Assembly: GCF_022348165.1 (NCBI RefSeq)
Contig: NZ_JAKRFI010000002.1
Span: forward strand, 310,001-374,000
Reading direction: 5' to 3'
DNA length: 64,000 nt
DNA from: Halomonas sp. McH1-25
Lineage (GTDB): Bacteria > Pseudomonadota > Gammaproteobacteria > Pseudomonadales > Halomonadaceae
In this document: in pieces, positions 16,612 to 24,707 of the stretch
Numbering within the stretch: position 1 is the first letter of the stretch
Layout: every line of letters begins with the position of its first letter
The notes under the pieces: model-generated
What the model was told of the DNA's origin: nothing
Seen by the model: only the letters and a program-made list of their open reading frames with translations
Database searches by the model: none
Program-made: the position numbers and the translations under genes

Positions 16612-17883
16612 TTACTTAAATATATTAGGCAGCCATGTCGACAGGGCGGGAAAGAATATAAGCAACAGAATGGCAAAGAGTTCAGCGAGCAGAAACGGAA
16701 AGAGTTGCTTGAGCAAGGGCATCATCTTGATCTGCCCTATGCGCATCATAATGAACAGCACGACACCTACCGGCGGCGTGATCAGCCCCACCGCCAAGGT
16801 CAGAATGATAATGATGGAGGTCTGGATGGGATCGATGCCCAGGGTATCGCCCAGCGGCATGATCAAGGGCGCGAATATGACGATGGCCGCCCCGATATCC
16901 AGAAACATTCCTAGCACCAGCATGAGCAGCATCACGGCCAGCAGGAACAGCCAGGGTTGTGACTCGAACAACGGCGCCATCGACGAGACCAGGCCGGAGA
17001 TGCCCAGCAAGTTGAGGGCATAGGAGAGGATGGCGGCACACGCCACTAGCAGGTAAATGCTCGCGGACATCCTTGCCGCCGATTTGACAGCATCCCAGAA
17101 ACCGGCGAGGTCCAGTTCCCTGAACACGAAAACACCCAGAATAGAGGCGATAGCTACGGCAATCCCGCCGCCTTCTGTCGCGGTGAAAGCCCCGATGATC
17201 ATGCCGCCCACGATAACTACGGGAAGCAACCCCACCAGCAGCGCCTCGACGGCCAATAGAGGAATTTCCTTTCTTGTAACTTCCAACGTTGACTTAGGCA
17301 AACCGCCGTTCCTGCCATGCAGGAAGATAATCCCCAGACAGGCGCCGCCAATCAGCAAACCGGGAATTACTCCGGCAACGAACAAATCGATGACGGAGAT
17401 CCCCGTCACGGCAGCCATGATGATAGCTAACCCCGATGGGGGTATGATCGGCCCGATGATCGCGCTGGCCACCGTAACGGCCCCGGTATACTCCTTGCTG
17501 TAACCTTCACGCGGCATCTCGTGGATGAAGAATTTGCCTAATGCGCTGGTATCGGCCACAGCAGAGCCCGAAATGCCGGCAAACAGCACCGAGGATCCAA
17601 CATTGGCGTAGGCAGTGCCGCCATGAAATCTTCCCGTAAAAATGGAGGAAAGCCTAATCAAACGGGTAGTAATCCCGCTACGGTTCATGATTTCCGCAGC
17701 CAGAATATAAAACGGAACGGCCATAAACACGAAACTGTCCACGCCCGCAAAAAAACGCGTGATCGATACTTGCAGAGGCAGTCCCGTCAACCATATGCCT
17801 GCCACACCACCGACGCCAAGTGCGAAAGCAATGGGTACACCGATCAGGATCAGACCCAGCCCCAATATAGCTACTATCAGCAT
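16612..17883 (-). CDS. dctM: TRAP transporter large permease (DctM family)
   Basis: A 423-residue integral membrane protein with about 12 helices. It is the ion-coupled permease of a tripartite ATP-independent periplasmic transporter. Family landmarks are GVPIAFALGVGGVAG near the start, AGISGSAVADTSALGKFFI, GAVTVASAIIGPIIPPSG and the C-terminal LAVGLITPPVGVVLF. It starts 26 bp after the small-permease stop, within a three-gene dctP-dctQ-dctM operon divergent from a GntR regulator. The substrate is probably a sugar acid, given the neighbours. Confidence 0.95.
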   Translation of the reverse strand: MLIVAILGLGLILIGVPIAFALGVGGVAGIWLTGLPLQVSITRFFAGVDSFVFMAVPFYILAAEIMNRSGITTRLIRLSSIFTGRFHGGTAYANVGSSVLFAGISGSAVADTSALGKFFIHEMPREGYSKEYTGAVTVASAIIGPIIPPSGLAIIMAAVTGISVIDLFVAGVIPGLLIGGACLGIIFLHGRNGGLPKSTLEVTRKEIPLLAVEALLVGLLPVVIVGGMIIGAFTATEGGGIAVAIASILGVFVFRELDLAGFWDAVKSAARMSASIYLLVACAAILSYALNLLGISGLVSSMAPLFESQPWLFLLAVMLLMLVLGMFLDIGAAIVIFAPLIMPLGDTLGIDPIQTSIIIILTLAVGLITPPVGVVLFIMMRIGQIKMMPLLKQLFPFLLAELFAILLLIFFPALSTWLPNIFK

Positions 17884-17909
17884 GACTTCACCTTTGAATC
17901 GTTAAGCCA

Positions 17910-18392
17910 CTATGCTTGTGCTTCGGCATCGTCAGAGAAACCGGTAAACCAGCTGAGGACAATTTCTATGAAAACGAGCATTCCTCCGACCGGTATGGCC
18001 ATGTAAGGAAATATCATTGGGATGCCCGATGCGGCAGCCGTCTGGGTGCGGTTGCTCATGGCCGCATCCCAGCCATAGACCACCAGCACCAGGCAGAATG
18101 CCGCACCCACGCTATAGAGTGCACTGCGCATAAGCTGTCGATGCCTGGCCTTGACAGTACCCAGCAGACCACTCACTGCCATATGTTCCGCCCGGTACAC
18201 GCATGCCACGCTTCCCAGCATCATTAGCCAGATCATGCAAAACCGCATGACCTCTTCCCCCCAGGGAATCGAATCTCCCAGAAAATAACGTCCCACCACT
18301 TGAGACACGTTGATCAGGCTTACGAATATCAACAACACGGCGCAGATGATCTCGCAGCTTTTGGCCAGGTATTTAGCGACATTACCAAGCAT
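17910..18392 (-). CDS. dctQ: TRAP transporter small permease (DctQ family)
   Basis: A 160-residue protein with four predicted helices and the DctQ signature VGRYFLGDSIPWGEEVMRF near residue 35. It pairs with DctM in the membrane. It lies between the binding-protein and large-permease genes with short gaps on both sides. Confidence 0.92.
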   Translation of the reverse strand: MLGNVAKYLAKSCEIICAVLLIFVSLINVSQVVGRYFLGDSIPWGEEVMRFCMIWLMMLGSVACVYRAEHMAVSGLLGTVKARHRQLMRSALYSVGAAFCLVLVVYGWDAAMSNRTQTAAASGIPMIFPYMAIPVGGMLVFIEIVLSWFTGFSDDAEAQA

Positions 18393-18450
18393 GATTCGTT
18401 ACACCTGTGCATACCTGAAGAAAGGAGGGCTCACAGCCCTCCCGCTCATC

Positions 18451-19488
18451 TCAGTCATACATACTCTTTTCGGCTTGGTTGACGGCATCGACAATCTGAT
18501 TGACCAGACCCTCACCCACCTGATTGGCAATGTATGCTTTGATGGGCTCCTGAGTTTTTTCCTTGAACAGCTCCTTCTCTTCAGGCGTAGAGACATGAAC
18601 CTCGACACCTTTTTCCTCTTCGAGAAGTTTCGAGTATTTCCAGTCGCCCTCAGTTTTCTGGACATTCTCCGTTGCGGCAAGCAGCTTCGCCCCGTCGGTG
18701 ATGATCTGCTGTTCGCTGGCCGATAGCGAGTTGAACCAGTCGCCACTGGCGATAACGATGTGCAGCCCCAGTACATGCTCATTCAGGGTGAAGTAATCCA
18801 CGACATCACCCGCCCCACCGGTGTAGTGAACGGCGGGAGGACTTTCCAAACCGTCAACGACCCCTTGCTTGACCGCCATGACCGCCTCCGCGCCGGAGAT
18901 CGGTGTTGGCGAAGCCCCAAGCGCCTCCACCATTTCCATGTAGACAGGGCTCTCCATGGTCCTGATCTTCATGCCCTCCATATCGGAAGGCGTAATGATC
19001 TGCTTGCCCGTAGTGGCGAACGAGCGAAAGCCATTTTCCGAAAAGGCTAAGGCTTTCATACCAGTCTGCTGGGTAATATCGTCGAGCATATTACGCCCGA
19101 AGTCGCCCTGCATGACTTGCCAGGCCACGGGTGCAGACTTGAACAAATAGGGAATCGACCATACCTGGATCGGGCTATAGAAGCCGGCAAGCGCCCCATC
19201 GGAAGGCAGGGACATTTCAAGCGACCCCTGCTGGACCATTTCGATCATTTCTCGCGCGGTGCCCAGTTGCCCCCCTGGAAAAAGCCTTACGGATATTTCG
19301 CCGTTGCTCTTGCTTTCGACGTACTCCTTGAATCGGTTGACGGCGTTGTATTCCGGATTGTCTCCCTTGAACATCTCGAAGCCGAACTTGATCTGCGTTT
19401 CGGCCCATCCCTGAACAGGCAGGATACCCACACCCGCGACCACACAGGCAGACAGGAATTTCTTCAGTGGCATGCTTTTATGGGACAT
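18451..19488 (-). CDS. dctP: TRAP transporter solute-binding protein (DctP family)
   Basis: A 345-residue periplasmic binding protein that delivers solute to DctQM. It has a signal peptide (KFLSACVVAGVGILPVQGWA) and the DctP core: FPGGQLGTAREMIEMVQQG, then MEGMKIRTMESPVYMEMVEALGASPTPI, which includes the conserved Arg that salt-bridges carboxylates. ATG 19488 is chosen because AGGA precedes it; earlier ATGs lack a ribosome-binding site. The bound ligand is therefore probably a carboxylate such as a sugar acid, which fits the adjacent dehydratase gene. Confidence 0.93.
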   Translation of the reverse strand: MSHKSMPLKKFLSACVVAGVGILPVQGWAETQIKFGFEMFKGDNPEYNAVNRFKEYVESKSNGEISVRLFPGGQLGTAREMIEMVQQGSLEMSLPSDGALAGFYSPIQVWSIPYLFKSAPVAWQVMQGDFGRNMLDDITQQTGMKALAFSENGFRSFATTGKQIITPSDMEGMKIRTMESPVYMEMVEALGASPTPISGAEAVMAVKQGVVDGLESPPAVHYTGGAGDVVDYFTLNEHVLGLHIVIASGDWFNSLSASEQQIITDGAKLLAATENVQKTEGDWKYSKLLEEEKGVEVHVSTPEEKELFKEKTQEPIKAYIANQVGEGLVNQIVDAVNQAEKSMYD

Positions 19489-19573
19489 TGTCTCTATCCT
19501 CATTGTTGGACGACGCACTTCAGATAGCACATTATCTTTGTTGCTTAGCACACACTAGATAGTAGATGAATAA

Positions 19574-19592
19574 ACTAAAACTCAACTTTAGT
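19574..19592. promoter_or_regulatory. Candidate GntR operator
   Basis: Inverted repeat ACTAAA / TTTAGT with a 7-bp spacer in the A+T-rich gap between divergent dctP and the GntR gene. Its placement suits a site controlling both promoters. Binding is not shown by sequence. Confidence 0.35.
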
Positions 19593-19656
19593 GGTATCTT
19601 CTTGGCGCAAAGAATGATGTAAAAAGTATTCATGATACTTGACCGCAGGTGCCGAC

Positions 19657-20370
19657 ATGCTCAATCAATCAGATGTGACGCCCCGCAACGGAGCCGATAG
19701 CGCTTTCCCCAAGGGGGGAAGCAAAGACACTCGTTCACGCCGGCTTCACACTCTGATTCGCGAGGACATCATCGAAGGGCGGCTTGCGCCAGGTACCCGC
19801 CTCAAGGTCGGCGAGCTGGCTGCATATTACGGTTCAAGTACGAATCCCGTTCGCGAAGCGCTTAATCGACTGGAAGGAGAGGGCATCGTAATCATTACCC
19901 AGAACCAGGGGGCTCGCGTTCGGGCTATCGATGAGGATTTCATCAGGAACATATACGAGATCAGGATCCTGATAGAGCCTTACTTGGTGCGCTGGTTTGT
20001 GGATTACGCCACCGATGAAGACATAAGAAAACTACGTGCCATCCAAAAAGAAATAGACGAGGTAATCGAAACGGACCTTGAGCGTTTCAATGAGCTCAAT
20101 GAAACCTTTCATAACATCATCTATGCCAATCACTACAATTCCGAGGCGCGCCAGATCATCAAGCGGCAAGAAGCCATGCTTCATAGTCTGAGCAGGCGCT
20201 TCGGGCTTCCTCGCTCACGCAAAAAGGCCATCTGCCAAGAACATCATCAACTTATCGAGGCAATCGAGCGCGGGGAAAGCCAGCTAGCCGTTGAGACAGA
20301 GGAAAGGCATGTACGCGGCTCCGTCGAGTTGCTACTTGAACAAATGCGCATCCACAGGAACAGCAACTGA
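19657..20370 (+). CDS. GntR family transcriptional regulator (FCD subfamily)
   Basis: A 237-residue regulator. The N-terminal winged helix reads REDIIEGRLAPGTRLKVGEL ... VREALNRLEGEGIV, and the C-terminal FCD helical domain contains FHNIIYANHYN, with the metal/ligand-binding His and Asp/Glu pattern of the subfamily. ATG 19657 follows AGGTG. It is divergent from dctPQM and directly upstream of the dehydratase-like gene, so it probably senses the imported sugar acid and controls both arms. Confidence 0.9.
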   Translation: MLNQSDVTPRNGADSAFPKGGSKDTRSRRLHTLIREDIIEGRLAPGTRLKVGELAAYYGSSTNPVREALNRLEGEGIVIITQNQGARVRAIDEDFIRNIYEIRILIEPYLVRWFVDYATDEDIRKLRAIQKEIDEVIETDLERFNELNETFHNIIYANHYNSEARQIIKRQEAMLHSLSRRFGLPRSRKKAICQEHHQLIEAIERGESQLAVETEERHVRGSVELLLEQMRIHRNSN

Positions 20371-20397
20371 CCGATACATAAAGCGGAGTTTTTGCAC

Positions 20398-21549
20398 ATG
20401 AAAATAACTTCCATTACTTCATACATCGTTTGGGTAGGTGTCAGGAATCAACTCCTGGTCAAAGTAGACACCGATGAGGGCATTTATGGATGGGGCGAGT
20501 CAGGGCTATCGGGTAGGGAAAAGGCCGTACAGGGGGCCATCGAGCACTATCGCGAGTTCCTGATCGGTAAGGATCCGTTCCAGGCCGGAGCGATATGGCA
20601 GGAGATGTACCGCAGCCAGTATTTCGAGGGTGGCCGTGTGCTGACGGCTGCCATCAGTGCTATTGATATCGCGCTTTACGACATCAAGGGCAAGGCCCTG
20701 AATGTCCCTGTCTATCAGCTTCTGGGAGGCAAGCAGCGCGATAGAGTGCCGACCTTTGGCACGATAGTCAGCGACAGCGTGGCGGAGACTGTCGAAAAGG
20801 CGAAGCTGCTCCAGGAACACGGGTGGAAATGCATCCGGCTGGTGGCCGCCGGTCAGGAGAATACCTCAACCTATGAACCTCGGGAATCCATTGCCGACAC
20901 GGTCCCGATGGTGATCAAGACCAGGGAAGCTCTGGGGGGCGATATTACGCTAGGTCTGGAATATCATCATCGCTTGAGCGTGGCGGAAGCGGCCTCCTTC
21001 TGCAACAAGTTGCCCAACGGGGCTCTGGATTTCCTTGAAGAGCCCATTCGAGACGAGTCGCCGAAATCCTATAAGTCATTGCGCACAATGACCAATGTCC
21101 CGTTCGCCGTTGGTGAGGAGTTCTCGTCTAAATGGCAATTCATGCCTTATATCGAAGACGACATTATCCAATTCTGTCGTATAGATATCTGTAATGTTGG
21201 AGGTTTTACTGAGGCGATGAAGGTCGCGGGATGGTGCGAGGCACACTATATCGACCTGATGCCTCATAACCCTCTCGGCCCGATCTGCACGGCTGCTAGC
21301 ATCCATCTTGCGGCAGCGGTGACCAATTTCTCTTGGCTGGAATGGCGAAACACGCCTGCAGAAACACTCAATTTTAATGCTCCAGACGTGTTTCCCGTCC
21401 AACCGGAACTCGACGGTGCGGATTTCCCCGTGTCGGACAAGCCGGGCCTCGGCATTGAGGTCGACGAAGAGTACGTCAAGCGCCAGTCATTCAAATTCTC
21501 TGAGCCGCCTCACCTGAGTCGTAGGGATGGTTCCTTTACCAATTGGTAA
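20398..21549 (+). CDS. Mandelate racemase/enolase-superfamily enzyme, galactonate-dehydratase-like
   Basis: An enolase-superfamily sugar-acid dehydratase of 383 residues. The capping domain is followed by a (beta/alpha)7-beta barrel with metal ligands in LEEP and VGEE and the catalytic His in MPHNPLGPI, as in D-galactonate dehydratase. The first metal-ligand position reads GLEYHHR where galactonate dehydratases have D-x-H, so Asp is replaced by Glu. ATG 20398 has GGAG upstream. With the TRAP system, epimerase and GntR regulator it forms a sugar-acid locus, but no downstream kinase or aldolase gene is present. Confidence 0.85.
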   Translation: MKITSITSYIVWVGVRNQLLVKVDTDEGIYGWGESGLSGREKAVQGAIEHYREFLIGKDPFQAGAIWQEMYRSQYFEGGRVLTAAISAIDIALYDIKGKALNVPVYQLLGGKQRDRVPTFGTIVSDSVAETVEKAKLLQEHGWKCIRLVAAGQENTSTYEPRESIADTVPMVIKTREALGGDITLGLEYHHRLSVAEAASFCNKLPNGALDFLEEPIRDESPKSYKSLRTMTNVPFAVGEEFSSKWQFMPYIEDDIIQFCRIDICNVGGFTEAMKVAGWCEAHYIDLMPHNPLGPICTAASIHLAAAVTNFSWLEWRNTPAETLNFNAPDVFPVQPELDGADFPVSDKPGLGIEVDEEYVKRQSFKFSEPPHLSRRDGSFTNW

Positions 21550-21704
21550 GCAAAATCTATTCATAGGGCTGGCATCCGAACCATCTCTCTGTCGAGGCCT
21601 TTATGGGCTATCTGTTGCTTTCAGGCCACTGGCGGCAATGTCAATGACTGCACCGTAGCTCCTGAGAAGACTTGGCGGCATGGTAGCCAGCCGGCCCCTA
21701 GAAG

Positions 21705-22745
21705 ACTATGGCTGGCCACTTGGGGGGCAGGTCAGTGGCGGCGTGGCGGCTATTTCCGATCCCGGCTTCAAGGATGTGAAGGGGCTCGCTACCTGGGGTA
21801 CCACATATTGAAGTTGAGACGGGTGGCCGGCTGACCGTGACCAAGCGATCGGGTACAGGTAGGGCAATGACCGAGCAGACGGCCAAGGAGCATACGAAGT
21901 TCACGATTCCGCTACTACCTGACTCCCGATGTTGTGGCCGACCTATCCGAGGCCACCGTAAGTGAAGTGGGGCCTGACCGGGTTGAGATCAGAGGAATCA
22001 GAGGGAGGCCGGCATTACAGCTGCTCAAGACCACGGTCTGCTGCGAAGGTGGCTGGCAGTGTGAGGCGGAGATTTGCTACGCCGGTCCCAATGCCCTGGC
22101 CCAGGCTCGTCTGGCAGGACAGGTGCTGAGTGAGCGATTGACTTTCCGGGCTCCGGAGTTGCTGCGTAAACGCTTGGGTATCATAGGGCATAGTAGCGTC
22201 TTCGATGACGATGCCGGATCGATGCAGCATGACTCAGCGATAGCAAACGGGGACGGAGACTATCGGCTTCGCTTGCGGTAGAACATCCTGAGCAACGTTG
22301 GTTCGAGCGGGCCACCTAGGAGTTGCTTGCTCGGCTGGTGGCGAGGGGCGTACGCCGTAGCTTACAACGGCATGTATGTACAGCGTCCTATCTGGTCAAG
22401 CGTACCGATGTTGAAGCATTTGCCTCTCTTTTCGAGACAGGGAGTCTCACCGATGCCGTTACTTGATATTTATAACGGGCTAGCAACCGTGCCCCTGCAC
22501 CGGCTGGCGTATTCCCGGGCCGAGGACAAGGGTAACCGCCTCAATCTATCGTTGTTTGCTTACCACCCAGAAACCTACACCATACTTGTCGAGCAAGTGA
22601 CCGAGACGCGGGTAAATGCTCTATTTGCCCATCGTGGGGCTACCAATGTTAGATGCTACCCACGTTGGCAGGCATGAACCTGGTTAATGGAGTTGCCCTG
22701 CAAGGTGGCATGAATGGGGCACTGAGCCTAGATGGCCATGGCATA
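21705..22745 (+). pseudogene. Decayed AtuA-type gene pair
   Basis: This corresponds to the 3' part of the intact AtuA-family gene (38332-39714) plus its small partner (39704-40057) elsewhere in the window. Recognisable pieces include AEICYAGPNALAQARLAGQVL, SVFDDDAGSMQH and, from 22454, ATVPLHRLAYSRAEDKGNR then LNLSLFAYHPETYTILVEQV. Frameshifts and stops break it at several points. The last match (LDGHG) ends where the middle att-like repeat begins, so the copy was truncated there. It is a second, dead copy of the operon's end, brought in or duplicated with the island. Confidence 0.8.
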
Positions 22746-22800
22746 GGGCAGGCCAGTCATATCAAGGGCTTGCGAGCAATCGCAGGCCCTTTTCTTTTTT
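22746..22800 (+). repeat. att-like direct repeat, copy 2
   Basis: 55 bp matching the tRNA-Arg 3' end and terminator: 51/55 with copy 1 and 53/55 with copy 3, counted by eye. It lies between the dead AtuA copy and the BrnTA module. Confidence 0.8.
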
Positions 22801-22939
22801 ATACTGTAATCACACTGGTAATCACTCGCTGTAATTCAAAGCATTCCTTGGTTGGGTTTCTGAGCCAATCCTCTCCCCCAGTAGTCACTAGTCCCCCTGC
22901 ATCAACCAGTTGCGGCTTCAATTCCTTTGGTATACGCAT
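22799..22939 (-). CDS. Small hypothetical protein (46 aa)
   Basis: An ATG at 22939 with AAGGA upstream opens a 46-codon frame reading MRIPKELKPQLVDAGGLVT then GGEDWLRNPTKECFELQ. The stop overlaps the T-run of the middle att-like repeat. It is divergent from brnT and in A+T-rich DNA. I recognise no family; it may be a gene fragment trimmed by recombination at the repeat. Confidence 0.35.
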   Translation of the reverse strand: MRIPKELKPQLVDAGGLVTTGGEDWLRNPTKECFELQRVITSVITV

Positions 22940-22981
22940 TCCGAACTATCCTTCGCCTCTTTTTGTCCATACAATTAAACC

Positions 22982-23257
22982 ATGCGAATAGAATTCGACC
23001 CCGACAAGAGCGCTCGGAACGAACGGGAGCGTGGCCTACCTTTCACGGTGGCGGAGCGCTTCGACTGGGAAGGGGCGCTGTACGCGGAAGACATGCGGTA
23101 CGACTATCCTGAACGGCGCTTCGTTGCCCTGGGCAGGATCGGCCAGCGTGTCCATGTGGTGTGCTTCACGCCGATAGATGGCGGGGTTCGGATCATCAGC
23201 TTTCGCAAGGCCAATGCACGAGAGGTAAGGCGCTATGAGCAAGCGACTGACAGATAA
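22982..23257 (+). CDS. brnT: BrnT family toxin
   Basis: A 91-residue RelE-fold ribonuclease toxin of a type II module. The N terminus MRIEFDPDKSARNERERG, then RFVALGRIGQRVHVVCFT and the C-terminal basic segment RIISFRKANAREVRRYE are BrnT hallmarks (the conserved Arg/Lys residues are the likely catalytic set). The toxin gene comes first and overlaps the antitoxin by 23 bp, the usual brnTA order. It sits alone between two att-like repeats. Confidence 0.92.
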   Translation: MRIEFDPDKSARNERERGLPFTVAERFDWEGALYAEDMRYDYPERRFVALGRIGQRVHVVCFTPIDGGVRIISFRKANAREVRRYEQATDR

Positions 23258-23507
23258 GGAAGGCGAGATCAGGGAGTTGACAGACGAGGACGTTGAGCAG
23301 ATGCGTCCGATGGGTGACGTGCTGCCTGTGGATCTCCAGCGCACTATCCGGCAACGGGGTCAGCGCGGGCGTCAGCAGGCTCCTACCAAGGTGAAGACCA
23401 CCATGCGGCTATCGCCTGACGTGATCGAGCACTTCAAGGAACAGGGGCCAGGCTGGCAAAGCCGGATTGACCAGGCGCTGCGTGAGTACATCAGGGAGCA
23501 CGGCTAA
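23235..23507 (+). CDS. brnA: BrnA family antitoxin
   Basis: A 90-residue antitoxin. The N-terminal half (LTDKEGEIRELTDEDVEQM) is the toxin-binding part, and the C-terminal TTMRLSPDVIEHFKEQGPGW ... QALREYIREHG is the ribbon-helix-helix that dimerises and represses the brnTA promoter. It overlaps brnT by 23 bp. It may help retain the island. Confidence 0.92.
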   Translation: MSKRLTDKEGEIRELTDEDVEQMRPMGDVLPVDLQRTIRQRGQRGRQQAPTKVKTTMRLSPDVIEHFKEQGPGWQSRIDQALREYIREHG

Positions 23508-23621
23508 GCGGTCAGCACCCCGGAAGTCGGACACCGAGCCTGCTTTCGGGGTGTTTCACGAAAACCAAGCACGACGAGGCATCACTCAGATAAACGTCAT
23601 GCTCTTTCCGATTCTTCGTGT

Positions 23622-23685
23622 GGGCGGGCCAGTCATAGCAAGGGCTTGCGAGCAATCGCAGGCCCTTTTCTTTTTTGCTGTGCCA
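23622..23685 (+). repeat. att-like direct repeat, copy 3 (right end)
   Basis: 64 bp, 59/64 identical by eye to the tRNA-Arg end at 13541-13604, including the terminator hairpin and the CTGTGCCA tail. It marks the right edge of the island. Confidence 0.8.
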
Positions 23686-23741
23686 AGAACGCGAAATCGA
23701 GCGGGCGTCGAGGAGCGTAGGGTAGTTGTTTTTTGATTAAA

Positions 23742-23760
23742 GATAATTATTATTATTTGC
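23742..23760. promoter_or_regulatory. Fur-box-like site upstream of hmuT
   Basis: GATAATTATTATTATTTGC lies 27 bp before the hmuT start in a strongly A+T-rich patch. It resembles the 19-bp Fur consensus built from GATAAT units. Iron-dependent repression of hmuTUV is inferred. Confidence 0.55.
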
Positions 23761-23786
23761 ATTAATTTATCGACACTGAGCTTCCC

Positions 23787-24707
23787 ATGCCTGCGTACCT
23801 TGCCAACCGATCGTATCTTTGCCGAAACGCTACCTTCGCTTCGCGGCCTACATTTTCTCTGTTGCGGATTATTCGGTGGGCGCTGAGCTTGGCGGTCGTG
23901 TTTTCGATGTGCGTCATGCCGGCCGTGTCAGCACAGGAAGCGCCACGCACGGTGGTGATCGGTGGCGATGTCGCCGAAACACTGGCGTCGCTGGACGCGA
24001 CCGACTCGCTGGTAGGGCGTGATGACACGGTGCTTTATCCACCTGAGCTGGCAGACCTGCCCAGTATTGGCTATCTGCATCGGCTGAGCGCCGAAAGTGT
24101 ACTCTCGTTGCGCCCACAGCGGCTGATCGTTAGCGCCGATGCGGGGCCGGAAGAGGTTCTGGAGCAATTGCGTGCCAGTGGCGTCTCCATGGTCACCATA
24201 CCCGCAGAGAAGCGCCTCGATGCTATCCCGGACAAGGTGCGTAAGGTGGCTGCTGCAGTGGGCGCCGATGAACGCGGAGACGCCCTCGCCGAGTCGTTGA
24301 GCGCACAGATCGACGCCCTGCGAGAATTGCCGCCTCTGGACCTTCGCGGCATGTTTCTGCTCAGCCATTCGGGCATGACTCCCATGGTGGCGGGTCAGGA
24401 CACCGGCGGCGGAGGGATCATGCAGGCGGTGGGCATCGACAATGCCTTTGCCTCGCTCAACGGATATCGCCCTGTCGGCTCGGAAGGACTGGTGTCGCAT
24501 CAGCCCGAGGTTATCATTGCCACGACCCTTGGCGTGCAGGCACTGGGCGGTGAAGAGGGTGTCTGGGCGCTGCCGGGGATGGCGCTGACGCCAGCCGGTC
24601 GCAACCAACGTCTGCTGATCTTCGATGACCTGGCGCTGCTGGGCTTCGGTCCGCGCACACCCGACACCTTGTTGAAGCTCAGGCGGGCATTGGAAACGCT
24701 GCAGTGA
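23787..24707 (+). CDS. hmuT: Haem ABC transporter periplasmic binding protein
   Basis: A 306-residue class III (PBP2-like) binding protein. A signal peptide (RWALSLAVVFSMCVMPAVSA) is followed by RTVVIGGDVAETLASL, IGYLHRLSAESVLSLRPQRL and VVATTL-type C-terminal segments typical of HmuT/BhuT. It hands haem to HmuUV. The first 30 residues before the hydrophobic core are unusually long, so an internal start is possible, but none has a better ribosome-binding site. The stop overlaps the hmuU GTG. Confidence 0.88.
   Translation: MPAYLANRSYLCRNATFASRPTFSLLRIIRWALSLAVVFSMCVMPAVSAQEAPRTVVIGGDVAETLASLDATDSLVGRDDTVLYPPELADLPSIGYLHRLSAESVLSLRPQRLIVSADAGPEEVLEQLRASGVSMVTIPAEKRLDAIPDKVRKVAAAVGADERGDALAESLSAQIDALRELPPLDLRGMFLLSHSGMTPMVAGQDTGGGGIMQAVGIDNAFASLNGYRPVGSEGLVSHQPEVIIATTLGVQALGGEEGVWALPGMALTPAGRNQRLLIFDDLALLGFGPRTPDTLLKLRRALETLQ

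Larger units (their letters stand above)
13541..23685. mobile_element. Decayed tRNA-Arg genomic island
   Basis: The block is bounded by a 64-bp direct repeat (13541-13604 and 23622-23685, 59/64 identical by eye) that covers the tRNA-Arg 3' end and its terminator, with a third 55-bp copy at 22746. Inside are phage-repressor and transposase remnants, a sugar-acid locus, a dead AtuA-like locus and a BrnTA toxin-antitoxin. Base composition is patchy and lower in G+C than the flanks, especially at 14.2-14.9 kb and 22.8-23.0 kb. No integrase gene remains, so the element is probably immobile. The boundary assignment is inference from the repeats. Confidence 0.65.

Noticed and set aside
13541-23685. 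A CRISPR array formed by the repeats
   Set aside because: Only three copies at very unequal distances, each a tRNA end plus terminator; there are no spacers and no cas genes anywhere in the window.
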